Shown here in pieces: positions 1 to 8,301 of a stretch of DNA of 64,000 nt. Source of the DNA: Janibacter sp. DB-40 (GTDB lineage: Bacteria; Actinomycetota; Actinomycetes; Actinomycetales; Dermatophilaceae). The position numbers and the translations under genes are program-made. Under the pieces are notes generated by a model. That model was not told the origin of the DNA. It saw only the letters and a list, made by a program, of their open reading frames with translations, and did no database searches. The stretch is from positions 1,240,001 through 1,304,000 of the forward strand of contig NZ_CP120360.1 of the NCBI RefSeq assembly GCF_029510815.1, given 5' to 3'. Each line of letters begins with the position of its first letter. Positions within the stretch are counted from its first letter, which is position 1.

Positions 1-2
1 CA

Positions 3-1127
3 CGGGAACGCGGCCTGCGCGTGATCCACCGCAGCCAGGCCCTCGCCGCCGCGATGGACCGGCAGGAGCGAGTGGCCGTGGCAGGCGCCAACGGCAAGAC
101 GACGACGTCCTCGATGCTCACCGTCGCCCTCCTCGAGGCCGGCGAGAACCCCTCCTTCGCCCTCGGTGGCGAGCTGTCGACGCAGGGCGTCAACGCCGCC
201 CTCGGCGACGGGGCCGCCTTCATCGCCGAGGCCGACGAGTCGGACGGCTCCTTCATCGCCTACGAGCCGCACGTGGCCGTCGTGACCAACGTCCAGCCGG
301 ACCACCTCGACTTCTACGGCGACTTCGCCACGGTCGAGGCCGCCTACCTCGAGTTCGCCGGGACGATCGAGCCGGACGGTCTGCTCGTCGCGTGCGCCGA
401 CGACGAGGGCTCGGCGCGGTTGGCGGGCCGTGCGGCCGGGGCGGGCCGGCGCGTCCTCACCTACGGCTTCAGCGAGGGCAGCGACCTGCGACTGTCCGAC
501 CCGGTCCTGGACGGGACGGACGCGCGCGCCACACTCACCGCGGGCGGGACCGGTCGGGAGCTGGCCATCGCCGTCCCGGGTCGGCACAACCTGCTCAACG
601 CCGCGGCCGCCTACGCCGCCGCCGTCGAGGGCCTGGGCGTGGACGCAGAGGCGGTGCTCGCCGGCCTCGCCGCCTACGGGGGCACCCGACGACGCTTCGA
701 GACGAAGGGGGTCGCCCGCGGCGTCACCGTCGTCGACGACTACGCGCACAACCCCGGCAAGGTCGAGGCCGTCGTGAGCACGGCGCGGGAGATCGCGGGG
801 GAGCGGCGCCTCGTCGTCGTCTTCCAGCCGCACCTGTACTCGCGCACCCGCGACTTCGCCGAGCTCTTCGCCCGGGGGCTCGCCCCGGCCGACGAGGTGC
901 TGCTGCTGGACATCTACGGCGCCCGTGAGGAGGCCGTGGAGGGGGTGACCTCCCGGCTGGTCGCCGACCCGCTGGCGGCTTCCGGGACGACGGCCTCGGT
1001 CGTGACCGAGGACGAGGCCGTGGAGCGCATCGTCGCCACCACCACGCGGGGCGACCTCGTGCTCACGGTGGGCGCCGGCGACGTCACCGCGCTCGGTCCA
1101 CGCATCCTCGACGCCCTCGGTCGGTGA
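3..1127 (+). CDS. murC: UDP-N-acetylmuramate--L-alanine ligase (5'-truncated by window)
   Basis: MurC adds L-alanine to UDP-MurNAc, using ATP, in cytoplasmic peptidoglycan precursor synthesis. The reading frame is open from base 3, so the N-terminal part (roughly 100 residues) lies outside the window; the GTG at 21 is internal. Visible Mur-ligase signatures in order are the ATP loop GANGKTTTSS (the family usually has GTHGKT), ADESDGSF, NVQPDHLDFYG, the hinge DDYAHNPGKV and the C-terminal FQPHLYSRTRDF. The gene ends 10 nt before ftsQ and belongs to the dcw cluster. The family assignment is firm; only the missing 5' end is uncertain. Confidence 0.96.
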   Translation, partial: RERGLRVIHRSQALAAAMDRQERVAVAGANGKTTTSSMLTVALLEAGENPSFALGGELSTQGVNAALGDGAAFIAEADESDGSFIAYEPHVAVVTNVQPDHLDFYGDFATVEAAYLEFAGTIEPDGLLVACADDEGSARLAGRAAGAGRRVLTYGFSEGSDLRLSDPVLDGTDARATLTAGGTGRELAIAVPGRHNLLNAAAAYAAAVEGLGVDAEAVLAGLAAYGGTRRRFETKGVARGVTVVDDYAHNPGKVEAVVSTAREIAGERRLVVVFQPHLYSRTRDFAELFARGLAPADEVLLLDIYGAREEAVEGVTSRLVADPLAASGTTASVVTEDEAVERIVATTTRGDLVLTVGAGDVTALGPRILDALGR

Positions 1128-1137
1128 GGAGCGCTCC

Positions 1138-1902
1138 ATGGCACAGCGGTCGGTGAAACGGCGCCCCGCGCGCAGCGGGACGAGGGAGGCGACGGAGCGT
1201 CGCTTCGTCGAGCGGGCGGCGCAGGCCCGGGGGCAGCGACTGCGTCGGTGGCTGGTCGCCCTCCTCGTCGTCGCAGGCCTCGGCGCGCTGGGCTGGCTGC
1301 TGGGCTTCTCCACGCTGCTGGACGTGCGCACGGTGGAGGTCACCGGCGCGGAGGCGACCGACGAGGCGGCGATCGAGCGGGTCGCGGCCCGGGAGCAGGG
1401 CACCCCGCTCGCGCGGGTGGACGGCAGCGCGGTGGCGGACCGGATCGCAGAGGAGGTCCCCGCGGTGAAGTCCGTCGACATCGACCGCGGCTGGCCGCAC
1501 ACCCTCAATGTCAACGTGACCTCGAGGGTTCCGGCGTTGGCGGTGCGCGAGGACGACGGCTTCCGGCTGCTGGACATCGAGGGCGTGGTCATCCGCACGA
1601 CCTCCTCGGCGCCGAAGGGTGTGCCCACGGTCCGGGCGGATGACGGCGCCGAGGTGTCCGGGCACGGCGTGCGGGCGGCCCGGGGCATGCTCAAGGCGCT
1701 GCCGGCGGACATGCGTGATCGCGTGCGCGGAGTGACCGTCGACGGGGCGGACCAGGTCAGCTTCCGGCTCGGCCGGACGACGATCGTCTGGGGGGACGCC
1801 GAAAGTCCGAAGGTCAAGGTGAGGCTCATCCCGATCCTGCTGGAGAAGAAGCCGGAGATCATCGATGTGTCCGCCCCCGGCTCGCCCGTGACGACGGGAT
1901 AG
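1138..1902 (+). CDS. ftsQ: Cell division protein FtsQ (DivIB)
   Basis: FtsQ is a bitopic divisome protein that links early and late division proteins. The 254-residue product has a basic cytoplasmic N-terminus, one membrane helix around residues 38-58 (WLVALLVVAGLGALGWLLGF), then an extracytoplasmic POTRA domain starting at VRTVEVTGAEATDE, and an FtsQ domain. The ATG is preceded by GAGGAG 5 nt upstream. It sits between murC and ftsZ, as in other actinobacteria. There is no ftsA next to it, which is normal for this phylum. Confidence 0.93.
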   Translation: MAQRSVKRRPARSGTREATERRFVERAAQARGQRLRRWLVALLVVAGLGALGWLLGFSTLLDVRTVEVTGAEATDEAAIERVAAREQGTPLARVDGSAVADRIAEEVPAVKSVDIDRGWPHTLNVNVTSRVPALAVREDDGFRLLDIEGVVIRTTSSAPKGVPTVRADDGAEVSGHGVRAARGMLKALPADMRDRVRGVTVDGADQVSFRLGRTTIVWGDAESPKVKVRLIPILLEKKPEIIDVSAPGSPVTTG

Positions 1903-2051
1903 GGTGGCGACACGCGGGCGGTGCGTTTGCTCCCCGGGCCGGGGCCGCATAACGTCACCCGCACACCGAGCGTGATCAAACTGTAACCCTGAAGTTCACC
2001 TTGAGCCTTCCGGGTGACGGCACCACCGAGCAGCAGCAACAGGAGTCCCCC

Positions 2052-3440
2052 GTGGCATCAGCCCAGAACTATCTGGCCGTTATCAAGGTCGTCGGCATCG
2101 GCGGCGGTGGCGTCAACGCCATCAACCGGATGATCGAGGTCGGGCTCAAGGGCGTCGAGTTCATCGCGATCAACACCGATGCCCAGGCGCTCCTGATGTC
2201 CGATGCCGACGTCAAGCTCGACGTCGGTCGGGAGTTGACGCGCGGACTCGGTGCCGGCGCGGACCCCGAGGTCGGCAAGAAGGCCGCCGAGGACCACGCC
2301 GAGGAGATCGAGGAGGTCATCAAGGGGGCCGACATGGTCTTCGTGACCGCCGGTGAGGGAGGTGGCACCGGCACGGGTGGTGCCCCCGTCGTCGCCAAGA
2401 TCGCCAAGAGCCTCGGTGCGCTGACCGTCGGTGTCGTCACCCGCCCCTTCACCTTCGAGGGGCGTCGTCGCGCCAACCAGGCCGAGACCGGCATCGGCTC
2501 GCTGCGCGACGAGGTCGACACGCTCATCGTGATCCCCAACGACCGGCTGCTCTCGATCAGCGACCGCGCCGTGAGCATGCTCGACGCGTTCCGCTCGGCG
2601 GACCAGGTGCTCCTCTCCGGTGTCCAGGGCATCACCGACCTGATCACCACACCCGGTCTGATCAACCTCGACTTCGCCGACGTCAAGTCGGTCATGCAGG
2701 GCGCCGGGTCCGCGCTCATGGGCATCGGTTCCGCGCGGGGTGAGGACCGGGCCGTGCAGGCCGCGGAGCTGGCGATCTCCTCGCCGCTGCTCGAGGCGAG
2801 CATCGACGGCGCCCACGGCGTGCTCCTGTCGATCCAGGGTGGCAGCGACCTCGGCCTCTTCGAGATCAACGAGGCCGCCCGCCTCGTCCAGGAGGCGGCC
2901 CACCCCGAGGCCAATGTCATCTTCGGCACGGTCATCGACGACGCCCTCGGCGACGAGGTCCGCGTGACCGTCATCGCCGCCGGCTTCGACGGTGGCGCCC
3001 CGACGCCGCGCCAGGACGACCGGGCCCTGGGGCAGGTCCAGTCCGGTGGCCGCAACCAGCCGGCGGCGCAGCCGCAGCAGGGTGGTCAGCCGCAGCAGGC
3101 TCCCGCGCAGGGCCAGCCGGCCCAGCAGGCACCGGCCCAGCAGGCGCCGGCCCAGGGGCAGCCGCAGTACGCGCCGCAGGGCCAGCCGGCCCCGCAGCAG
3201 GGTGGCCAGCCGCAGCAGGCTCCCGCGCAGGGGCAGCCGGCCCGGCAGGCGCCGGCCCAGGGGCAGCCGGTCCAGCAGGCGCCCGCGCAGGGCCAGCCGC
3301 AGCAGGGCCAGCCCGAGGGCGGTCAGCAGGGGCAGCCGCAGCAGGCCCCGGCCCGGCAGCAGAACGCCCCGGCCGCGCCGCCGCGCCAGGTGACCTTCGA
3401 CGACGGCGACGACCTGGACGTGCCGGACTTCCTCAAGTGA
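2052..3440 (+). CDS. ftsZ: Cell division GTPase FtsZ
   Basis: Tubulin-like GTPase that forms the Z ring. I chose the GTG at 2052 (product begins [20 protein letters not shown]) because an AGGAG lies 6 nt upstream. An in-frame TTG at 2001 would add 17 poorly conserved residues. The GTP-binding loop GGGTGTGG lies near residue 105 and the T7-loop region follows. After about residue 325 comes an unusually long linker of nearly pure Gln/Pro/Ala/Gly repeats (bases about 3055-3370), and the protein ends in the conserved tail [10 protein letters not shown], which in actinobacteria binds partners such as SepF and FtsW. Length is 462 aa, longer than typical because of the linker. Confidence 0.97.
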   Translation: MASAQNYLAVIKVVGIGGGGVNAINRMIEVGLKGVEFIAINTDAQALLMSDADVKLDVGRELTRGLGAGADPEVGKKAAEDHAEEIEEVIKGADMVFVTAGEGGGTGTGGAPVVAKIAKSLGALTVGVVTRPFTFEGRRRANQAETGIGSLRDEVDTLIVIPNDRLLSISDRAVSMLDAFRSADQVLLSGVQGITDLITTPGLINLDFADVKSVMQGAGSALMGIGSARGEDRAVQAAELAISSPLLEASIDGAHGVLLSIQGGSDLGLFEINEAARLVQEAAHPEANVIFGTVIDDALGDEVRVTVIAAGFDGGAPTPRQDDRALGQVQSGGRNQPAAQPQQGGQPQQAPAQGQPAQQAPAQQAPAQGQPQYAPQGQPAPQQGGQPQQAPAQGQPARQAPAQGQPVQQAPAQGQPQQGQPEGGQQGQPQQAPARQQNAPAAPPRQVTFDDGDDLDVPDFLK

Positions 3441-3473
3441 GCCACCGCCGGGCGGCCGGGGAGCGCGGCTGAG

Positions 3474-4205
3474 GTGTTCCTCTGGCGATCGAGCGACCCG
3501 GGGCCGCTGCAGGCCTTCACCGACCGGCACGACGGGGCGAGCGCCGCCCCCTTCGCCGGGCTCAACCTCGGTGCCCACGTCGGTGACGCGGTCGAGCACG
3601 TGGCGAGCAACCGGCGCCGCCTCGAGGCGGAGATCGGGATGCCGACAGTCTGGGCCGACCAGGTGCACGGCACCGACGTCATCCACGTCACCGACGAGGT
3701 GCTCCGGGGCCCGCGCACGGCCACGGGTGCCGTCGGCACCGCCGACGCCCTCGTCACCGCCCTGCCCGGGATCGCGCTGGGTGTCCTCGTCGCCGACTGC
3801 ACACCGGTGCTGCTCCACGACGAGCAGGCCGGCGTCGTCGGCGTCGCGCACGCCGGACGCCAGGGCATGACGAAGGGGGTCGTCCCCGCCGTCGTCGCCG
3901 CGATGCGCGACCTCGGGGCCCACGACCTGCGGGCGACCGTGGGGCCCTCCGTGTGCGGACGCTGCTACGAGGTCCCCGCCGCCCTGCGCGAGGAGGCTGC
4001 CGCCGTCGCGCCGGTCTCCGCCGCGCTCACCTGGACGGGCACCCCGGCGATCGACGTCGCCGCCGGCGTCGTCGAGCAGCTGGGCGCCATGGGCATCCCC
4101 GTCGAGTGGGTGCCCGGTTGCGCCCGGGAGGACGAGTCCCTCTACTCCCACCGCCGGGACGGCACGACCGGACGCTTCGCCGGGATCATCGGCAGGCCCG
4201 CATGA
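3474..4205 (+). CDS. pgeF: Peptidoglycan editing factor PgeF (YfiH, laccase-domain family)
   Basis: Member of the Cu-oxidase_4/YfiH family (243 aa). The E. coli member removes misincorporated serine-containing muropeptide precursors; older annotations call it polyphenol oxidase. Visible metal-site segments are WADQVHG, VADCTPVLL and GVAHAGRQG. The last is usually HAGWRG, so the Trp-Arg pair is changed here. The GTG at 3474 lies 33 nt after ftsZ. The stop overlaps the next start by 4 nt (ATGA), so translation with yggS is probably coupled. This ftsZ-pgeF-yggS-sepF order is standard in actinobacteria. Confidence 0.9.
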   Translation: MFLWRSSDPGPLQAFTDRHDGASAAPFAGLNLGAHVGDAVEHVASNRRRLEAEIGMPTVWADQVHGTDVIHVTDEVLRGPRTATGAVGTADALVTALPGIALGVLVADCTPVLLHDEQAGVVGVAHAGRQGMTKGVVPAVVAAMRDLGAHDLRATVGPSVCGRCYEVPAALREEAAAVAPVSAALTWTGTPAIDVAAGVVEQLGAMGIPVEWVPGCAREDESLYSHRRDGTTGRFAGIIGRPA

Positions 4206-4906
4206 GCGAGCGCCGGGACGAGCTGGCGCAGGGCCTCTCGGCCGTCGAGGAGCGGATCGCGCGCGCCTGCGCACAGGCGGGACGTCCGCGCGAGGACGTG
4301 CACCTCGTCGTGGTGACGAAATTCTTCCCGCGCAGCGACCTCGACCTCCTCGCCTCCCTCGGGGTCACCGACATCGGGGAGAACCGCGAGCAGGAGGCGG
4401 CGGCGAAGCTCGCGGACGGCGGTCCGCCACCCGGGGTGCGCACCCACTACATCGGTCAGCTGCAGTCGAAGAAGGCAGGCGCCGTGACGCGCTGGGCCGA
4501 CGTCGTCCAGGCCGTCGACCGCCCCAAGATCGTCGACGCCCTCGCCCGGGGGGCCGCCAAGGCCGGCCGCGAGCTGACCGCGCTCATCCAGGTCGACCTC
4601 GACCCGGAACCCGCCGAGCACCGCGGAGGAGCGCAGCCGGCGGACGTGCCCGCCCTGGCCGACCAGGTCGCCGGGACCGACTCCCTTCGCCTCGGTGGAC
4701 TCATGGCCGTGGCGCCGCTCGGCGGGGACCCGGACGAGGCGTTTGGCCGCCTGGCGGCGCTGTCGGAGCGCCTGCGGGTGGACCACCCGTCGGCCGACTG
4801 GATCTCGGCGGGCATGAGCGGGGACCTCGAGGCGGCAGTGCGACACGGAGCGACACACCTGCGTGTCGGAACGGCAATCCTCGGAACTCGTCCGCCCCAG
4901 CGGTAA
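4202..4906 (+). CDS. YggS-family pyridoxal phosphate homeostasis protein
   Basis: YggS/PROSC proteins bind PLP and keep free PLP and amino-acid pools balanced; they have an alanine-racemase-like barrel but no known catalytic reaction. The 234-residue product begins MSERRDELAQGLSAVEERIA. The PLP-binding lysine is expected at K40 in VVVTKFFP. Further family landmarks are IGENREQEAAAK, HYIGQLQSKK and GMSGDLEAAVRHGATHLRVG. The start was chosen at the ATG overlapping the pgeF stop; an open frame extends upstream, but it only shadows pgeF. It is located between pgeF and sepF, as in most actinobacterial dcw clusters. Confidence 0.92.
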   Translation: MSERRDELAQGLSAVEERIARACAQAGRPREDVHLVVVTKFFPRSDLDLLASLGVTDIGENREQEAAAKLADGGPPPGVRTHYIGQLQSKKAGAVTRWADVVQAVDRPKIVDALARGAAKAGRELTALIQVDLDPEPAEHRGGAQPADVPALADQVAGTDSLRLGGLMAVAPLGGDPDEAFGRLAALSERLRVDHPSADWISAGMSGDLEAAVRHGATHLRVGTAILGTRPPQR

Positions 4907-4953
4907 CTTCGGTACCGACGACGAGGACCCGAAGCTGGTTTAAGGATGAGGAC

Positions 4954-5427
4954 ATGACGGCACTGCGGAATGCGATGGTCTACCTCGGCCTCGCCGAGGA
5001 CGACAAGCGGTACGAGGAGTACGACGAGTACGTCGAGGACTACGACGAGCCCGCTCACGACATGGCAGCGGGGGAGCCGTCCGCCGAGGTCACCCCGATC
5101 CGACGGGTCCAGGCCGCTCCGGCCGTCCGCGAGGTGGAGGTCACCCAGATGAACCGCATCACCACGATCCACCCGAGCACGTACAACGACGCGCGGGCCA
5201 TCGGGGAGAGCTTCCGCAGCAACACCCCGGTGATCATGAACCTCTCGGACATGGACGACTCCGACGCCAAGCGCCTCGTGGACTTCGCCGCCGGACTCGT
5301 CTTCGGTCTGCACGGCTCGATCGAGCGCGTGACCAACAAGGTCTTCCTGCTCTCCCCGGAGCACATCGAGGTCGACGCCGAGGGCGGCGAGACACCGCAG
5401 GCGCGGGGTCTGTTCAACCAGTCCTGA
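4954..5427 (+). CDS. sepF: Cell division protein SepF
   Basis: SepF anchors FtsZ to the membrane and stands in for FtsA in actinobacteria. The 157-aa product starts with the membrane-binding helix MTALRNAMVYLGLAEDD, followed by an acidic Tyr/Asp/Glu-rich linker (residues 18-40), then the globular SepF domain with RITTIHPSTYNDARAIGE and VIMNLSDMDDSDAKRLVDFA. A GAGGA-type ribosome site precedes the ATG. The gene lies 47 nt after yggS, which leaves room for its own promoter, although none is obvious. The call is very secure. Confidence 0.95.
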   Translation: MTALRNAMVYLGLAEDDKRYEEYDEYVEDYDEPAHDMAAGEPSAEVTPIRRVQAAPAVREVEVTQMNRITTIHPSTYNDARAIGESFRSNTPVIMNLSDMDDSDAKRLVDFAAGLVFGLHGSIERVTNKVFLLSPEHIEVDAEGGETPQARGLFNQS

Positions 5428-5453
5428 CCTGCCCGTCCGCGCCGTCGGTGCGG

Positions 5454-5473
5454 CACATAGGCTTGCGCCCATG
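5454..5473 (+). promoter_or_regulatory. Likely leaderless -10 element of yggT
   Basis: A TAGGCT hexamer sits 7 nt before the yggT ATG (5471), the spacing expected when transcription starts at the start codon. No Shine-Dalgarno sequence is present in front of yggT, which supports a leaderless message. No convincing -35 hexamer was found. Confidence 0.4.
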
Positions 5474-5746
5474 CTGATCGTCCGAGAAGTGCTCGACCTC
5501 CTGCTCGGCATCTACCTGTACATCCTCATCGGACGGCTGATCTTCGAGTGGATCCAGGTCTTCGCCCGCCAGTGGCGGCCCACCGGCGTCATCCTCGTCG
5601 TCGCCGAGGCGATCTACACGGTCACCGACCCGCCGCTGAAGGCGATCCGCAGGGTGGTCCCGCCGCTGCGGCTCGGAGGTGTGGCGATCGACCTGGCCTT
5701 CCTCATCCTCATCATCCTGGTCTCGATCCTGCGCGCGATCGTCTAG
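5471..5746 (+). CDS. yggT: YggT family membrane protein
   Basis: Small integral membrane protein (91 aa) with two hydrophobic segments, about residues 3-24 and 68-88, and the family signature FTDP-like VTDPPLKAIRRVVPPLR between them. YggT proteins are linked with division clusters and osmotic phenotypes; the biochemical role is unknown. It lies between sepF and divIVA, as usual in actinobacteria. A TAGGCT hexamer ending 7 nt upstream suggests a leaderless transcript. Confidence 0.88.
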   Translation: MLIVREVLDLLLGIYLYILIGRLIFEWIQVFARQWRPTGVILVVAEAIYTVTDPPLKAIRRVVPPLRLGGVAIDLAFLILIILVSILRAIV

Positions 5747-5819
5747 GCTGAGCGGTGATGCCCGTGCGTGCCCCGCGCCGTACGAGCCCCGCAACTGCCC
5801 GATCGCATACGGAGGAAGT

Positions 5820-6899
5820 ATGGCGCTCACGCCCGAGGACGTCCTCAACAAGACCTTCACCCAGACCCAGTTCCGTCGTGGGTACGACGAGCGCGAGGTC
5901 GACGACTTCCTGGACGAGGTCGTCGCCGAGATGCGTCGCATGGTCAAGGACTCGGAGGACCTGCGCTCGCGTGCCGGTGACGGTGGCTCCGCGCCCGCCG
6001 CGACCGCGACCGCCGGGTCGGGCAAGCCCGACGAGGCCCTGACCCGGGAGAACCGCGACCTGCGTAGCCGCCTCGAGAAGGAGACGGCCGCCCGCACCGA
6101 GGCCGAGAAGCGCACGAGCGAGCTGGAGCGCAAGGTGGCCGAGCTCGAGTCGAGCGGCTCGGCCCGCGCCGAGAAGCGGCGTGGCGACTCCGCGAAGGTC
6201 ACCTCCGCCGAGGCCGACGCCGACGAGCGCGTCACCATCGTCAACGCCCGTGCCGACGAGGCCGAGAAGAAGGCCCAGGAGCGCATCGCGGCCGCCAACG
6301 CCGCGGCCGAGCGCGCCGAGGCCGAGGCCAAGAGCCGTGCGGACAAGGCCGCCGCCCAGCCCGCCGGCTCCGCCGACGACGGCAGCGCCGGCGAGATGGC
6401 TGCGGCCGCCGGTGGCGGCGCCGGGGCCTCCGGCCTCATCGCCCTGGCCCAGCGCCTGCACGACGAGCACGTCGCCGAGGGCCAGACCCAGCGCGACAAG
6501 CTCGTCGCCGAGGCCGAGCGCCAGCACCAGGAGCTCGTCACCAAGGGTCAGAGCAAGCACGACGAGCTCTCCACCTCCGGTCAGAGCAAGCACGACGAGC
6601 TCGTCAAGGCCGGTCAGACCAAGCGTGACCAGCTCGTCGGCGAGGGCACGAGCCAGCGCGACAAGCTCATCTCGGACGCGCAGACCAAGTCCGCGTCGCT
6701 CGTCAGCGAGGCCGAGGCCAAGCGCAAGAAGATCCTTGACGACCTCAACGCGCAGAAGACCGGCCTGGAGACGCGTATCGCCGAGCTGACCACCTACGAG
6801 CGCGACTACCGTCGCAAGCTCAAGGACTTCATCTCCGGTCAGCTCAAGGACCTGGAGTCGGCCCCCGCGCTCGCCCCGCAGGAGAGCGCCAAGCACTGA
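5820..6899 (+). CDS. divIVA: DivIVA/Wag31-type polar growth scaffold
   Basis: Coiled-coil protein that marks negatively curved membrane and cell poles and directs wall growth. The start at 5820 has GGAGGA 4 nt upstream; longer upstream frames lack the conserved N-terminus MALTPEDVLNKTFTQTQFRRGYDE. The N-terminal DivIVA domain covers residues 1-45, followed by a low-complexity Ala/Glu region. Residues about 220-285 form tandem charged units of the form GQ(S/T)K(H/R)D(E/Q)L, and the C-terminal coiled coil ends near YRRKLKDFISGQLKDLES. Length is 359 aa, longer than mycobacterial Wag31. A TAGGCT hexamer at about 5745 could be its -10 element. Confidence 0.94.
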   Translation: MALTPEDVLNKTFTQTQFRRGYDEREVDDFLDEVVAEMRRMVKDSEDLRSRAGDGGSAPAATATAGSGKPDEALTRENRDLRSRLEKETAARTEAEKRTSELERKVAELESSGSARAEKRRGDSAKVTSAEADADERVTIVNARADEAEKKAQERIAAANAAAERAEAEAKSRADKAAAQPAGSADDGSAGEMAAAAGGGAGASGLIALAQRLHDEHVAEGQTQRDKLVAEAERQHQELVTKGQSKHDELSTSGQSKHDELVKAGQTKRDQLVGEGTSQRDKLISDAQTKSASLVSEAEAKRKKILDDLNAQKTGLETRIAELTTYERDYRRKLKDFISGQLKDLESAPALAPQESAKH

Positions 6900-6933
6900 T
6901 CACCACCCGGCCGGCACGTGCCCGGTCGCGTCC

Positions 6934-6977
6934 GAGGAGAGGCGGCGGTGTCCATCCGGGCGCCGCCGCCTCTCCTC
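6934..6977 (+). terminator. Strong hairpin downstream of divIVA
   Basis: A perfect 15-bp inverted repeat, GAGGAGAGGCGGCGG (6934-6948) against CCGCCGCCTCTCCTC (6963-6977), with a 14-nt loop that can pair slightly further. It lies 35 nt after the divIVA stop. There is no U-tract, which is common for actinobacterial terminators. It likely closes the division gene cluster. Confidence 0.7.
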
Positions 6978-7108
6978 GTCGCCACCCCGGCCGGCGGTGG
7001 TGAGGAAACGCCGCCCCGAGAACCCGCTCCCACCGACCAAAAGGACGTACCCTGCGGGCACACCAGGTCCGTGCTCGACGCGCGGACCTCCTGATACCGA
7101 GGACGATC

Positions 7109-7729
7109 ATGGCGGCGAAGAAGTCGACGGCCCGCAGCACGGGCGCGAAGAAGGCCACCCCTGCCAAGGGCGCGGCCAACAGCACGGAGAACGGGACTAC
7201 GCCGGCGAAGAAGTCCGGCACGAGATCCACGTCGTCCGGGGGGAAGAAGCCGGCGAAGAAGGCGAGCACGAAGACGCCCGCGAAGAAGGGCACGACGAGG
7301 AGCTCGACGGGCAAGGCCGCGACGGCGACCCCGGCCGACCAGCTCGTCGTCCGTGAGGACGAGTCGCCGTGGACGCCCGCGGAGCTGAAGGAGGTCCGCG
7401 CCGAGCTCGAGGAAGAGATCGCCCGGCAGCGTGCCGACCTCGAGGCCTCGGAGACCGAGCTGAACGCCTTCCTCAGGGAGCCGATCGACGGCGCCGGTGA
7501 CGATCAGGCCGACGCCGGGGCGAAGTCCTTCGAGCGCGAGCACGAGCTGAGCCTCGTCGCCGGGGCCCGGGCGGGCCTGGAGCAGAACCTCCACGCGCTC
7601 GAGCGGCTCGAGGACGGGAGCTACGGCATCTGCGAGTCCTGCGGCAACCCGATCGGCAAGCTTCGACTCCAGGCCTATCCGCGTGCGACCCTGTGCATGA
7701 CATGCAAGAGCACACAGGAGCGCCGCTGA
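7109..7729 (+). CDS. DksA/TraR-type C4 zinc-finger protein with lysine-rich N-terminus
   Basis: Residues about 1-75 are Lys/Ala/Thr/Ser-rich with repeated AKK and PAKK blocks, like histone H1 tails, and probably bind nucleic acid. Residues about 85-206 form a coiled-coil plus a zinc finger with two Cys pairs, CESC and CMTC, as in DksA/TraR proteins, which enter the RNA polymerase secondary channel. Whether this actinobacterial version acts on polymerase is inference. The ATG follows CGAGGACGATC. A TACCCT hexamer around 7047 is a possible -10 element. Its stop overlaps the likely lspA initiation region, so the two are probably coupled. Confidence 0.85.
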   Translation: MAAKKSTARSTGAKKATPAKGAANSTENGTTPAKKSGTRSTSSGGKKPAKKASTKTPAKKGTTRSSTGKAATATPADQLVVREDESPWTPAELKEVRAELEEEIARQRADLEASETELNAFLREPIDGAGDDQADAGAKSFEREHELSLVAGARAGLEQNLHALERLEDGSYGICESCGNPIGKLRLQAYPRATLCMTCKSTQERR

Positions 7730-8301
7730 GCGCCACACAGCCACCGGTTGACGGTGAGGCCACCCCGGCGAGATCCCGAGCGCGGATCCTGGCGTGGTAT
7801 TTCATCACCGCCATCGTCGTCCTCGGCATCGACCAGGCGAGCAAGGTGTGGGCGCTGCGCACCCTCGACGGGGAGCCGGGGGCCCGGCTGATCGGTGACC
7901 TGATCGGCCTGCGCCTCATCCGCAACTCCGGAGCGGCCTTCTCGATCGGTGGGTCGATGACCTGGGTGATGTCCCTCGTCGCCGTCGGGGTCACCGTGGC
8001 GATCCTCGCCGTCGTCCCGCGCATCGGCTCGGCGCGTTGGAGCCTGGCGCTGGGCCTGCTGCTCGGAGGATCGTTGGGCAACCTCTACGACCGCTTCTTC
8101 CGCGAGCCCGGCCCGCTGCAGGGGCACGTCATCGACTTCATCGACTACGGCGGTCTCTTCGTCGGCAACATCGCCGACATCGCCATCGTCGGTGGGGCCG
8201 GGCTGCTGCTCTGGCTCGTCTTCACCAACATCGGCATCGACGGCTCGCGCCCGCAGCACGCCGTCGGCCACCGGCACACCAAGGAGGACACCGATGAGTG
8301 A
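7693..8301 (+). CDS. lspA: Lipoprotein signal peptidase (signal peptidase II)
   Basis: LspA is an aspartyl protease in the membrane that cleaves prolipoproteins after diacylglyceryl transfer. Four membrane segments are visible, beginning at [20 protein letters not shown]. The two catalytic Asp motifs are GNLYDRFF and VGNIADIAI. The start is uncertain: GTG 7693 and ATG 7702 lie inside the dksA-like gene and have no good ribosome site. A CTG at 7726 has AGGAG exactly 5 nt upstream and overlaps the preceding stop (CTGA), like the other coupled junctions here. The stop overlaps the following ATG by 8 nt. The window itself encodes several lipoprotein substrates. Confidence 0.92.
   Translation: MHDMQEHTGAPLSATQPPVDGEATPARSRARILAWYFITAIVVLGIDQASKVWALRTLDGEPGARLIGDLIGLRLIRNSGAAFSIGGSMTWVMSLVAVGVTVAILAVVPRIGSARWSLALGLLLGGSLGNLYDRFFREPGPLQGHVIDFIDYGGLFVGNIADIAIVGGAGLLLWLVFTNIGIDGSRPQHAVGHRHTKEDTDE

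Noticed and set aside
2058..4274. 738-residue minus-strand open frame opposite ftsZ and pgeF
   Set aside because: Shadow frame of low-complexity GC-rich sequence, without domains; the plus-strand genes are certain.
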